NCBI GenBank assembly: GCA_946965045.2
Contig: OX337238.1
Location: 1,798,001 to 1,862,000, forward strand
Reading direction: 5' to 3'
DNA length: 64,000 bases
Origin: Epithemia pelagica
Taxonomy: Eukaryota; Bacillariophyta; Bacillariophyceae; Surirellales; Surirellaceae
The first letter of the stretch is position 1. The number at the start of each line of letters is the position of its first letter. Below the pieces are notes generated by a model, which was not told the origin of the DNA, ran no database searches, and saw only the letters and a program-made list of their open reading frames with translations. Shown in pieces: positions 34,101 to 45,437 of the stretch. Position numbers and translations under genes: made by a program.

Positions 34101-37100
34101 CGCTGCACCCAATTATCGTGATGTCATCAAAGAACCTATGGATCTTCAGACCATGTTGCAACGTGCAGAGAACGATAACCATCAGCACTATGCCTGGGTT
34201 CGTGAATCTTTTGAACTCATGGTACTCAACGCTCTTACGTTCAACAATTTTGTAAGTAAAGGAAGATGATATGGCAGGTCTCGTTGTCAGCTGTTTCTTA
34301 CATGTCTTGTGCTTCAGAATACACGTGTTTGGAGCGAAGCTAAGAGGTACTACAATGCGTGCTTGGAAAATGTCTTTGCCGTTATTGGGAAAGCAGCGCC
34401 TGCTTCGAAATATGAGAATGATGTGATGAAGATTTTTGAAAAGGCAGAAGAAGCTAGAAAGAAAGAAGAAGATCGAAATCAGGTGGATGAAACTGTGGAA
34501 AAGAAAGACCTCGTTGCAGGTTCGCTGGCTCCCACTATCAAACTTCCATGTCTTCAGGAGTCGCCTCCTGATCAACCCTCTTGTGTTCCACATACTGAGG
34601 TTCAGCTCAAACCCGTAGATGCTTTCTTTTGGTCATGGAAAGATAGCTGCTTTACATGTGGGTCTAGCGGGTCACAGGAGACCATGCTCTTCTGTGTTGA
34701 TTGTGGCGAAGCTTATCATTCGTTTTGTGTGAACGCTCCGATACACAGCATGAGCGAATCGGCGGCATTGGGATGGAGATGCCCCAATTGTAAGGTCTGC
34801 GAGATCTCCGGAGATGTGCCACAGGACGAGACCAGTCTTGTATACTGCGAAATGTGTGATCGGGCTTACTCACTGCATCTTCTAGACCCGCCTCTTGAGA
34901 AAGCTCCTCCGGGACTTTTCATTTGTGGGCAGTGTGTTGATTGCAAGGTTTGCACAAACACAGCTGATCCCCGTGGTGCTAGCCTCAAGCACTGGTCTCG
35001 AGACCCAGAGAAGTGTTTCTCTTGCGGTGGTTGCGAAGGACTGATAAGCTCCGAGGGTGCTCTTTCATGCAACGTGTGTCGAAAACTTCTCCGTGGCGAT
35101 GAACCTAATCTTGTGAGCTGCATCGGTTGTGGATCTTATGTTCACAGTTCTTGTGATCCTCGGGCGGAAAGACATGTGAAGGCGCTGGAACCTGTCCCTC
35201 GCGCCTTGAAGGCACAGAAAATAAAGCCTCCAGATACGTATTTGTGCCCTACCTGCTACCAGCCTGCCGCAGACAACATACCAGAACGGACGGCGGTTGA
35301 CAGAAAAGATGCATATCGGCTGGCGTGGAAAGCTGTGAAAAACAATGAACTTCCGACTCTGGAAAGCCAATCACAAGTAGATATGTACAGAATGCTAACC
35401 GATCGAATCGAATGGGCGATTCGTGATCGCTGGAGGCATGAGTATATGGCTCTTATCGAAGATGGAATGAAGTTTTACGTAAAGGCGAAAAATGAAGAGG
35501 GCGACCCAAGCAGTATTGTACAACTCGTTTTCAATCGACTGGTAAACCTCCCTCTATGGAAAGCACAAAGAGCCTTGAGATTTGTGGCCATGGCGAGAAG
35601 GGCAAAGTGGGAGTCACGCATAGACCTTGATTCTATTCATCGTATTGTCATTGGCGCCAAACTTGCAGCGTCTTATATCGATGTTGCATGTCACGTAATG
35701 CAGCTCAACATCGAAGATCATGTACGCTTTGCGGGACGTATGGAAGAGCTTCTGGAGGCTCCCAATGAAGTTGGCATGTTTACTTTGATGAACGATGATT
35801 TTGAGCAGGATGTTAAAACCAGCGACTTGGACCTTTGTGATGTTGACATGAGTAAAACCAGTTCGGACGTCGGAAGCAGCCGCGGAAATCGCCATAATCG
35901 TTATGAAGATGACTTGGTCGAAGTTACTGTCCCAAAGCCTCTCGCAGGATGGGACAATGACGTTGACATTGGACAAACATCTGAGTGGGCGGACTCACGT
36001 GAGTGTTGTTTGTGCCATCTTTGTGGGGACGATGATGCAGTTCTCCCACACCCCGACGCTCGGGTTGAAGATTATTCAAGATGGGGACTTCCCGTGCAAC
36101 TTGGTCGACTCCTCCCCATGGCCGATGGAAATTGGATCCATACTTCATGTGCCCTTTGGTCATCTGAGGTTTACGAAGATGCAAATGACGGTCTGATCCA
36201 CGCTGTAGAGAAGGCAAGGGCCCGTGGGGCTCAACTGAAATGCTTCGGTTGTGGTAGATATGGCGCAACAGTGGGATGCAACAAGAGCAACTGCTCCTTT
36301 AACTACCATTACGCGTGTGCTAAAGTTTGCGATGCAGTGTTTACATGTGACCAGCATGTCTTCTGTGTGAATCACAGGTCAAAGTCAATTGAGCCTTTGA
36401 AGAAAGAAAGCTTCGACAAACCCTTGATTATAGCGCAGGACAAGAAATCGACTCTCTTGGAGAAGGAGGCGTCAGACTTGTCTGTTGAAGATCTCTGCGT
36501 TCGGGTCGGTGGGCTGGTGGTCCACAGCCTGGGAAAAATTGATCAATCGAAAGAGGGATATTTCAGCCAAGATCACGTTTTCCCATTGGGATATTTTGCG
36601 ACTAGAATATTTTGGTCCAGTGTTGAGCCTCGAAAGAGGACTGTCTACATATTGCAAGTCAGTGAAGGGGATGTGGATGGGCGGGTTGAGTTCTCGATAA
36701 CTCCGGCAGATAACACATCAGGGAAAATAAGAGGACACAGTATGTCGACCGTTTACTCATCGCTATTGGAACGCGTTCGGAAAGTAAATTCGAGATACTA
36801 TTCTCATGGAGATCTGTTTTCGACTCTCCCAATGGCGAGAAGGTCCAGGAGAAAGACATTTGGTTTGAACGGGCCTCAGTTTTTCGGATTCGGGTTGAGC
36901 TGTATTCGAAAACGGTTGGAACGACTCCCTGGAATAGAGGCCGTTGTTTGTTCCAAGTCAGCTCCGCCGTATCGGTTTTGCTTTGTTCAACCTGACGTTG
37001 AGGCAATTCGTGATCTCCAACGACGCAGAGCAGCGAGGAAAAGTGAGCTTTCTTTGGTGAACAGCACGGGATGTGCTCGCACGGAAGGTTTCAAACCAGT

Positions 37101-37683
37101 GGATACGACAGGACGAATTACGAGAGCTCTTGTTCGAAGTGCGGAGGAGCTGGGCAGTGAGGCCACCTCGGAATCAACGCTGACAAAGTTGTCCGATCGA
37201 AACGTGTATCAAATGAAGTACCGTGCGATGAAGGCTGTTCCCTTGGATCAGCGGCTTGTGGCGAGGCGATCACACATTCACGGATACGGCTTGTTCACCA
37301 AGATTGATATTCCGCGAAATGACCCTATTGTGGAATACGTTGGAGAAGTAATCCAAAAACGAATTGCCGATATTCGAGAGAAGCAATATGAAATATCTGG
37401 CGAGGGAAGCTGCTACATGTTCCGGTTGGATTTACACAGGATTGTGGATGCTACCATGATTGGTAGTATGGCTCGGTTCATGAACCACTCTTGTAGCGCC
37501 AACGCCTATGCCAAAATCATTTCGGTGGATACCGAATTTGGCCAAGACAAGAAAATTGTCGTGTTTGCCAATCGAGATATCAACGCTGGGGAGGAAATTA
37601 CGTATGATTACAAGTTTCCTGTGGAAGATGGATCACTGAAATGCATGTGTGGAGCACCGAATTGCATTGGACGTCTCAACTAG
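31170..37683 (+). CDS. KMT2/trithorax-type SET-domain histone H3K4 methyltransferase
   Basis: Eight exons: 31170-31262, 31377-31412, 31524-32294, 32377-32390, 32455-32756, 32849-33339, 33409-34251 and 34318-37683 (about 1971 aa). Domains: Tudor-like strands ending in SWIWLRNEEHNL (about 210-300); PWWP (AHVKGYAWWPALV, about 297-380) split by a 14-nt exon; a second Tudor-like segment (about 415-475); a PHD finger (CHACVEPL, about 538); another near 745; a bromodomain-like segment (about 795-855); tandem PHD fingers (about 958-1135); an extended PHD (CLCHLCGDDDA to CDQHVFC, about 1411-1535); FYRN and FYRC (about 1570-1760); SET (YGLF, FMNHSCSANA, GEEITYDYKF) and post-SET (CMCGAPNCIGRLN). The SET catalytic set is complete. 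It should read several chromatin marks and methylate H3K4 in a COMPASS-like complex in the nucleus. Confidence 0.9.
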
Positions 37684-38707
37684 GTCATATCCCAGCTCGT
37701 GGCTTTAGGTGATGTGGATGCTCGTACGGAACACGCCCATTAATTAATTAGGGCTCCAGAGTTCCCAATACACAAAACGTATTGTCGTCTTTGCCATTCC
37801 ATTCATCAATAGTTTGGTCAAACTTTAACTACGTCAAGCGAAAAACTTCTTGGCGACGGTGGAGGAAGACAAAAGCTTTACCTACTCCTTCCATGGTAAT
37901 TCACCAACTAGACTCATACGACTCTTCTTCCTATCGACCAGTGTGCTTTTGCTGTCGTTGTAGTGTTTATCGTCGTCAGTAACGTCATTTTTGTCCATGG
38001 TTTTCAGACGGGGCCTTTCCGTCACGGTACGATCCACACAGTGGATTGGGCGACACGACCAAAACTACGTGATTTTGTATCTGCATCCACATGCCGTTGG
38101 ACCAATCCATGCAGCCACTCACACGAGTGTGTCCAGACATAAAATACATCTCATGCTTTGGATCTTTGTAAACGAAATCCTTTGGTGACTCGTTGTTTGG
38201 CACAAAATCGTAAATACCGACAGGAATTCTCGGTATTGTAGGTTGGAGGTTCGAGTCGTTCCACGAGGGGTGGAATTCTCATTGTGACACGTTCATACGG
38301 GGACCCATGGATTCCTCAGTTCCCGCTGCTTTTTCTGTTTTTCTCTGACGTCGGGTCGGTTTGATGCGGCGGACGACGACTCCATGGACTTTATATCCTG
38401 TGGACTGTCGATTCCAAGGAACGGCCGATCGCGAAAGAAGTCCAGGAAATGATGGACGAAATGGGGATTCCCCTTCAGATTTTCTGGTGAACCCTGTCGG
38501 ACGCACTAATGGAGACGATTGAGTCGCGGAAACCACATACTCGCACGCGAACGACAGAAACAAACGCCCGACGAGAGAATCTCATCGCTTGTCTCAATTG
38601 TCAACAATATCAAAACCGTGGCCCATATTGGAACATTACATGAGAAGAACAGTATCTCTCCAGAAGAGAGCGATACCAGTAGTGGAACAAGAAGAGCCGC
38701 AACGACC
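37684..38707. other. Intergenic, with a glycosyltransferase gene fragment
   Basis: No intact gene. On the minus strand 38279-38563 contains LLSRSAVPWNRQSTGYKVHG, matching FSRSAVHWNSQSLGHELHG of the glycosyltransferase-like gene at 22665-24146. At nucleotide level ACGGCCGATCGCGAAA is shared (38414 and 23043). A further open segment on the minus strand, 37985-38203, has no recognised content. This appears to be a remnant of a paralogue. Confidence 0.55.
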
Positions 38708-39769
38708 ATGAATCGGTGGGATCAGATCTTTGTATGGACCTTGCTGCTCGTCGTCGTCCCCATGGATGGCATTGCGGCATTCGTTTTGGATGTGGTGGTC
38801 AGACCGTCTCCTCGTAGTACCGACGTGCGGTCCGCAGCAACGAGTACGACAAGAATCGGTACGGCAGTCCGCTCCATGCCAGACGACACCGACATCGACA
38901 AGAACAACAAACCCCCACTCCTTCCCGTCCAAGTGGTGGACCAAATGCCCGAACCATTGCCAGCCAACTTGGCACACGAGTATTATTTGTTGCGGCATGG
39001 ACAATCTACAGCCAATGTGGCCTCCATCATTTCCTCCGATCGAGGTTTGGCCTATACGGAAAAACATGGTCTCACGTCCACGGGACAGGAACAAGGTCGA
39101 CAATCGGCCGGCAATTTGCTCGACTTGCTCCGTGAAACGGCTCATCCGGGCGACCGTGTCGTCTTTTGCTCGTCCCCCTTTGCCCGGGCGCGTCAAACGG
39201 CCCAAGCTTGCATGAAGGAATTGCTGTCGTTGCAAAACCAAGGAACGTTGGAGTTGGACCTGGACATTGCCACTCAACTCGTGTACAAGGATGGATTGGT
39301 GGAACGGTACTTTGGTCGATTGGATGGGGAAGCGATTTATACCTATGCCTATGTATGGCCCTTGGACAAGATGAATGTGACACACACCACCTTTGATGTC
39401 GAATCGGTTGCCGCCGTTTGTACTCGCATTCGGGACACGGTCTTGGCCTTGGAAGACGAAATTCCTTCTTCCCTCAACAAAGACGACGACACCACCACCA
39501 AAACTCATGTCGTCTTGGTCTCGCATGCCGATACCTTGCAGATTGCCAAACTCTATGCCGCCCAAGCCGCCAATGTGGGAGAATTTTCCTCGTATCGATT
39601 CCAAAATGGTGAAGTCCGACGCATGATTGTCGGATCCACCCATCATTTCCCCGACGCTGTGCCGTTGCAAGGACCGAAACGATGTACCAAAGAAAAACTC
39701 AAAGAGTTGGACCAATCTCCCGTGTCGTTTGGACAACAACAACAACAACAACAAGAACAACAAGCATAG
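38708..39769 (+). CDS. Histidine phosphatase (phosphoglycerate mutase-like), probably plastid-targeted
   Basis: 353 aa from the ATG at 38708; the open frame extends upstream to 38519, but this methionine starts a clear signal peptide (residues 1-23) ending at IAAFVLDV, like the signal/transit boundary of diatom plastid proteins, followed by a Ser/Arg/Thr-rich segment. The catalytic domain begins at YYLLRHGQSTANV (RHG at 96-98, phosphate-accepting His97). SSPFARARQTA provides the second Arg motif, LVERYFGRLDG the mutase/phosphatase turn and VVLVSHADTLQI the second catalytic His. The C-terminus is a poly-Gln tail (about 10 of the last 15 residues). Single exon. Substrate is unknown; small phosphate esters are typical for the family. 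Confidence 0.8.
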   Translation: MNRWDQIFVWTLLLVVVPMDGIAAFVLDVVVRPSPRSTDVRSAATSTTRIGTAVRSMPDDTDIDKNNKPPLLPVQVVDQMPEPLPANLAHEYYLLRHGQSTANVASIISSDRGLAYTEKHGLTSTGQEQGRQSAGNLLDLLRETAHPGDRVVFCSSPFARARQTAQACMKELLSLQNQGTLELDLDIATQLVYKDGLVERYFGRLDGEAIYTYAYVWPLDKMNVTHTTFDVESVAAVCTRIRDTVLALEDEIPSSLNKDDDTTTKTHVVLVSHADTLQIAKLYAAQAANVGEFSSYRFQNGEVRRMIVGSTHHFPDAVPLQGPKRCTKEKLKELDQSPVSFGQQQQQQQEQQA

Positions 39770-40268
39770 AGACGCTGGACACGGCAAACCTTGTGATGGT
39801 TGCTGAATATCACAACTTGGGCAACTATGGACCGTCTTTTCCCTGATTCCTGGAGATGAATAGTAAAAGTCCAGCAACTTCCGGTAATGGACTAAAAACG
39901 GGAATATCTCGTTTGAGCTCTGCTTTAGTTTCAGTTTGATTAGGAAGGGTGTATTGTTCTACCACTGTGAAATGTATGCTGACAAAGTATGAAAAAGATG
40001 CACGGCGGGACACAGGACACAGAAGTGCATGTATGGTGAAAAAATCATCAAATGATACAGCCAAAATATTAGAAAGGACGGAAAGAACTCCGACACGCAC
40101 GGTGGGACCGAGCTTTTAGTGAAGACTCTATGTTGAACGAACGTATGGCTATGGCATGGCTGCAGCGTTTGTCTAACTCAGTTCTTCGTTTTCTCCGACA
40201 GAACCTACGTTTGTCTTAGCTTTCTTTTTGTCTGGAGACGCGGGGGGCCTGGCGGCTTTCTTCGGAGA
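39770..40268. other. Intergenic between convergent genes
   Basis: This is the 3' flank of the phosphatase gene and, on the other strand, of the kinase-like gene. Nothing else is recognised. Confidence 0.5.
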
Positions 40269-42034
40269 TTACAAACCCAAAATAGTCCTGTCCTGCAAGC
40301 CTACCTTAAACTGCGCCTGCTCCAGAATCTTGATGCTGTCCTGCAAGGACTCACTTTGGGAGCAAGCAATTATGGCCCCCTTCCAGATACTGGAGTTTTC
40401 CTCTTTGCAAGTGAACAGATTCATGACCCCGGCTAATGCTACAATGTCATGCTTCGTTTTTTTCTTGAGCAGACTAATGGCTCGGCCGCCATCGTTCGCG
40501 TCAATTGCCTTCTGAACATCTGGATGACGCTTTCCATCCACCGTGAGCGCCTGGAGGCCATTGGGGTAAAACTCTTGATGAACAAAATCACAATCAATGA
40601 TGTATCCCTTGCCGTCGCTGCACAAAAGATTCGCCAGCCGGATATCGCCGTGAGTCATGCCACCGGAGTGAAGAGCCAGCATCTTATTCATAATGTCAAT
40701 AAAAGCGCCAGTCGGTACATCGAGCCACATGCAAGGCCGATAAATCATGTCCATGATGATCACTTCATTATCTTCGCTTTCCCAAATCTTCGCACTTGGA
40801 TCATCCAACATGCATTGGAGCGTATGCAAGTTGGGGTGGCGGTATTGTGCATTGTCGTAAACCTTGAAAACTCTATCTCCGTGCCGGGCAACGACTGGGC
40901 CCAAGCGCTGCTCGTCGTTGATTTCATCGTCTTGCCATCCTTGGGCTGCATTGCGCAACCCGTTAGCTACCTTGAGTAGAGCCTCCATGCCTTGCCCGTT
41001 GTACATTCTCGAACACTCGAACCTGGGAGACCCATCCCTCGGATTGCCAAAGTAAGCCATCGCAGTGATATCCCAATTCGCAACATCGTTCCCACCAGCA
41101 ATGTCAAGGCCAATGCAGGGTCTTTGATGCAAAGAAATAGTGTTTGTGGCGTACATGTCACGCTGAGCAGTACGAGCTTCAGGTTCTCTGTTGTCCGGCT
41201 TGTATTCGACTGTTGTGACAACCTTCATCTTTCCTTCCGAAACGAGGCTCACGATGACATCGACCTTGTATTCAACAGCGGCCTTCTTCTTCTTACTGCC
41301 CTTCTCGTCGACTTGAATAAGACTTGCGGGATCAACCTCTTGCTTAATGTCGCCTTGATGACCGACGAAAAGAAGGTCATCATTGCAGTCTAATTCCATA
41401 TCTTTTCCACGGAGGCCGCAGCAGACGCAGGTTCCTTGGAATGACAGGCCGTTGAATCTTGTTCGTCCTCTGTGACGCCGTCTGGATCAATCACATTCTC
41501 CCACGCATCGAGAGCCATCGCAAGGAGCTGACTGGCAACAAAAGATTGAGGACTTTCAAGGTCGCTCTCCTCCTTGGTCAAAAAAGATGTGTCATCCCTA
41601 CGTTTTAAAGCCTCTACCAGCACATGAGCCCTGCTCTTGAAAACTTTCGTTGCTTCTTCAAATTTTGCTTCGTGAGTTTTTCGTGCTCCTTTGACGAAGC
41701 GAACGAAGAATCTGTGCGCAACGAACCCCCCACGAACTGGATTTTGTCCTAGATGCTCGTGGTAGAACTCGTCTCGTGCGTCTTTGTCTTTTGCCGCTTT
41801 CGAAACAGAGGCGACAAAACCCAGAGGAAGAGGTACTTGCTCCCCTGGCTGGACCCTTTGCGCGGCTACCTGTCGTCGGAGATCAGCAATCAATGCTTGG
41901 TATAAATCGAAGTAACACTTTAAGGCTTCAGCATCAGAATCAAAAGCGAGCAGCTTCGCTTCGTTCTGCGTAATTACATCTTCATTCAGTTCTGCACCGA
42001 TTTTACGCAGCGCCTCTTGCACCGAAACTCGCAT
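40269..42034 (-). CDS. Protein-kinase-like protein with N-terminal nuclease-like region (one frameshift)
   Basis: Two overlapping minus-strand frames, 42034-41390 and 41399-40269, together give about 590 aa. They change frame at a four-base homopolymer (41403-41406), where one extra base would join them. The first 200 residues are helical and unrecognised. The second part has TTVEYK (E-x-K, as in PD-(D/E)XK folds) near its start, then a kinase C-lobe: THGDIRLANLL (HxD and Asn of the catalytic loop) and IIDCDF in the DFG position. The usual Gly-rich loop and Lys are not obvious. The nuclease-like plus kinase layout recalls Crinkler-type proteins of stramenopiles, by analogy only. It is either a recent pseudogene or a base error. 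Confidence 0.55.
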
Positions 42035-42647
42035 ACTGTGTCAATATGGAAAGGTCTCATTGCCGCATGTTGTGGAAGTTCTTATTCTCGCTATGGTGCC
42101 AAACGACGCCTCGAGTACGAACTTTAGGCTCAGTTCGTGGAGCTATCAGGTAGCAAGGCTATGGACAAGGGTAGCTTTCTCCGTTGCGCGAGCCTGCTCG
42201 CTTGCGCGTGCGCCTGTCTAGCGAAACCCTGACTTTTGAATTTTCTAGAAGAACCAAGACTGCGCAGACACCGACCGACACCGGCCCGCAAAGATGATGA
42301 ATGGAAGCGAAGCGCCAGCAAAACAAGAGATCAATTATCAATTTGCATCGGGAGGCCACCACCTTTTCTCCGGGAAACGAGATCGTGCTTCTTCTTGTGG
42401 TACCAAGTACCAAGTACCAACCATCCACGAAGGGAACAGCGAGGGACAGAGTCGTTGGAAATAAAGTCTTGCATCCATCGATCGGCTGATAAACACAAGG
42501 GTGTCAACATCGACGCCTGTTGGGATACTGTTTGCGGTCTCTGTTCTTTGTCCTGGTGTCCCACACTCCGAACTCGTTGTTGAAGAATCAACTTGGTTTG
42601 AATGATTCCACCAACAAGATACGACAACAACTTGTGGTAACCTTGTC
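42035..42647. promoter_or_regulatory. Divergent intergenic region
   Basis: Spacer between the kinase-like gene (-) and the PH/EDR2 gene (+), presumably holding both promoters. A short tandem GTACCAA repeat (three units) sits at about 42399-42420. No coding or RNA gene is seen. Confidence 0.4.
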
Positions 42648-45437
42648 ATGACCTCGTCGTCGTCTACGTCTCTCACGGTGCGGACGACCGTGACACCACA
42701 TCCATCCTCCTCCGCTTCATCGCCACCACCCCAGGTGCGTCATGCTGGTCGCGCTCATGTCCGTGGAAAATATCGGCGTGTGTGGAGACCTCGGTATTTG
42801 GAATTGTTGGATCAAGGCATTGTTCGATATTACGAATTCCCATCCACTTCTTCGGGACAACAACAACACAGTCCAACCAATGGTGGCGGCACGGTCGAAG
42901 ATTCCTGGCAGTACATGAGCCACAACCTTCCTCATCATTCTGGTGAATATCATGACATGCTTCCGCCGTTGTTGCCTTCGGACGAATGGATTCCCAAATA
43001 TACCTTGCAAATTTCGCATGCTCGTATTTTGGATGTGACCACCTTGCGCGATATGCACGTGGGCTTGCCTCGTGGTTCGTTTGGATTTATTTTTCGGGGA
43101 CAACGATTGAAACGATCACCACAATCCGCTGCGGCGGCGGCGGATGTGGAAGCCTTGCCACTGGAATTACCGGAACCGCGTGATTTTTTGTGTGCCGTGA
43201 GTACCTTGGAAGATGCACAAATGTGGGTCGTGGCCTTGCAATGGGCCGCCTCGGAACGCCATGTCGTCGAATCGGTTTCGGAATTGGAAACCTTGCAACA
43301 TCCTCCTCCTCCACCACCATCATCCACAAAACAGGATGAACCCGATGCGTCGTCCTCGCAATTGTCGACGAGTCACAGCAACAGTATGCTCTCCACGGCA
43401 GAAACGACGGGTGGATTTGTCAATATTTCCTCGCCGCAATCCGTGACCAGTGGTACATCCCCTGCACCGTCCACGGCAATCACGACACAACAACAACAAC
43501 AAGAACGCTCTACGGCACCTCGAGGAGGCAAAATGGTCGTCACCAAGGTAACAACGGTCCGTACCGTGCGGGTGTCGACCCTGCAATGGGAGATTGCCTA
43601 TGAGATTCACAGTTTGTTCGTGTCGGCCACCACTCTCTCCCATCATCCAGGACGTCGGGCCGAACATTGGACGACCTTGCGGACCGCACGAGATTTGTGG
43701 CATTTGATTCACGCCTTGCATCGCGAAGTTGTTGTGGCTCATTCCACAGCTTCCAACGATGTCCTCCGGTGTTGGCAACAACCCATTCAAGATTTGCCAC
43801 GGTTGGCCCATCAACCATTCTTGTTGTCCTATGCCTCCTTTCAAGAAACACTGCGCAATTCCATTCCTGTGGTGGACGGGATTTTGCGATCGCTCGTGAC
43901 GGATGCCATTATGGTACGAACCAATGCCATGAAAACCTTTTTGGGGTTGTTGTCACCCACAACGGGTATGCGGCAGCCTCGAACCTTACTCCAACGACTG
44001 TTGGAACGGCACAATGGACAGGCGATTGTGGAACGACGGATTGAAACCATACCCGAGCAATCGACCGCCGATGCACACGTCAAACAGTGGCTGCAAACCC
44101 CGACGATCGCGACGCGGCAGCCTTTGAAACCGACGACCCAATCATCCTCCTCGCTTTCGTCCTCCGATTCCTATGCGGCCTTTGTCTTGCAACGGCCCTT
44201 GACCGTCTTGGGTGGAGTTGGAGTATCGTCCGTGGCGGCCTTGTGGCCTCTGTGCAAATGGGCCTTTTCCTTGTATGGACGGTGGATGCCCACCTTGTCC
44301 CTGCGTGCCGATGCCTTGGTCATGTCGTGGATTGGAGCCGCCTATTTGGGCTATCAATACCATCAACAACAACACCCACAGGATTCGACGACAGGAATAA
44401 TAACAACAAGTCCGAGACCTGCCGCAACGAGACCAACATTGGGCAAATCCTTGGAATCCAACAAACGTTCCAAGAAAGCTGAGCGACCGTCTCAGGGGGC
44501 AAGTGACGACGACGACCAGGCGAACGAGGATGAACAAGGCCTGGAAGTCGTTCCAGCAGCAGACGACGACGACGACGAGGATGGTGTGATTGCCAAAGAT
44601 GTCGATGATGAATCATCGGATGGAGAAACTGCGGCACCATTGCCCATTTCTCCCTCGTCCGTCGGAAACATGGATGATAGTGGCACATTGTCGTCGCCCT
44701 TGCCGAAATATCCAGACAATCATGGCAAAACCTGTTGGAGTCAACCCGTGCACAACATTTTCCATGTACGCAGTGTCACCTACCTCAAAGATAAGGTCAA
44801 GGAACCCTCGGGGCCGGCACCCCTCAAGTGCCGCGGTGTCGATGTATGGATGACGGACAATCCGGAACGATACATTGCCCGGCATCCCTCAGTGTTGGGA
44901 GGAAAGTTGGGGGAGGAAGATACCTTTCTGGTCAATTTCCTCTTGCCCTTTGGCAATTTTATTGCCTACTTTAGCATTCCACCATTGAATCAATTTCCTC
45001 CCAAGCTACAGACAGTGTGGACCAAATTTCTGGAAGGAGATCAGGAGTACCGTGATGCCAGGCTCAAGTTACTTCCCGTCGTCGCAGAAGGACCATGGAT
45101 TGTCAAGGCGGCTGTGGGCCCTGGCAAGTCTCCGGCCGTGCTCGGAAAGGTCATTCCTCTCCAATACTTTTTTCGCCACCCGGAAAAAGACAAGAAGGGA
45201 GTGTATGAAGTGGATGTGATTATTACGGCCAGTAGTATTGCCAAGGGAATTCTCAGTGTCGTCAAGGGACATACCAAGACTGTGAGTCTGGCCTTTGCCT
45301 TCATCATTGAGGCTGCCGAACAAGAGGAATTGCCGGAAACGGTACTTTGCAGTTGTCAAGTGCATTCGCTGCATCTGGAACAATGCCCCATATTACCACC
45401 TTACAATCTGGATGCCACGACCGACGAAGAGGACTGA
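42648..45437 (+). CDS. PH-domain and EDR2-like (DUF1336) lipid-binding protein
   Basis: 929 aa, single exon. A Ser/Thr/Pro-rich start leads to a PH domain (about 32-210) opening with HVRGKYRRVWRPRYLELLDQG and ending in the helix FLCAVSTLEDAQMWVVALQWA; a low-complexity loop interrupts it. Residues about 300-440 resemble a PX fold (WTTLRTARDLWHLIHALH, then LPRLAHQPF). Two hydrophobic stretches near 515-570 may associate with membrane. An acidic linker (about 615-670) precedes the C-terminal EDR2-like domain (about 694-920: CWSQPVHNIFHVRS, YLKDKVKEPS, FLVNFLLPFGNF, LGKVIPLQYFF). Plant EDR2 proteins bind phosphoinositides and sterols, so a lipid-sensing or transfer role at endomembranes is likely. 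Confidence 0.8.
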   Translation: MTSSSSTSLTVRTTVTPHPSSSASSPPPQVRHAGRAHVRGKYRRVWRPRYLELLDQGIVRYYEFPSTSSGQQQHSPTNGGGTVEDSWQYMSHNLPHHSGEYHDMLPPLLPSDEWIPKYTLQISHARILDVTTLRDMHVGLPRGSFGFIFRGQRLKRSPQSAAAAADVEALPLELPEPRDFLCAVSTLEDAQMWVVALQWAASERHVVESVSELETLQHPPPPPPSSTKQDEPDASSSQLSTSHSNSMLSTAETTGGFVNISSPQSVTSGTSPAPSTAITTQQQQQERSTAPRGGKMVVTKVTTVRTVRVSTLQWEIAYEIHSLFVSATTLSHHPGRRAEHWTTLRTARDLWHLIHALHREVVVAHSTASNDVLRCWQQPIQDLPRLAHQPFLLSYASFQETLRNSIPVVDGILRSLVTDAIMVRTNAMKTFLGLLSPTTGMRQPRTLLQRLLERHNGQAIVERRIETIPEQSTADAHVKQWLQTPTIATRQPLKPTTQSSSSLSSSDSYAAFVLQRPLTVLGGVGVSSVAALWPLCKWAFSLYGRWMPTLSLRADALVMSWIGAAYLGYQYHQQQHPQDSTTGIITTSPRPAATRPTLGKSLESNKRSKKAERPSQGASDDDDQANEDEQGLEVVPAADDDDDEDGVIAKDVDDESSDGETAAPLPISPSSVGNMDDSGTLSSPLPKYPDNHGKTCWSQPVHNIFHVRSVTYLKDKVKEPSGPAPLKCRGVDVWMTDNPERYIARHPSVLGGKLGEEDTFLVNFLLPFGNFIAYFSIPPLNQFPPKLQTVWTKFLEGDQEYRDARLKLLPVVAEGPWIVKAAVGPGKSPAVLGKVIPLQYFFRHPEKDKKGVYEVDVIITASSIAKGILSVVKGHTKTVSLAFAFIIEAAEQEELPETVLCSCQVHSLHLEQCPILPPYNLDATTDEED

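Noticed and set aside
38235-38275. GGTTCGAGTC resembling a tRNA T-loop
   Set aside because: The flanking bases do not form the T stem, and no acceptor, D or anticodon arms can be drawn around it.
38636-39877. 413-codon minus-strand open frame opposite the histidine phosphatase
   Set aside because: The plus strand has the RHG and second-His motifs and a signal peptide; the antisense frame has none.
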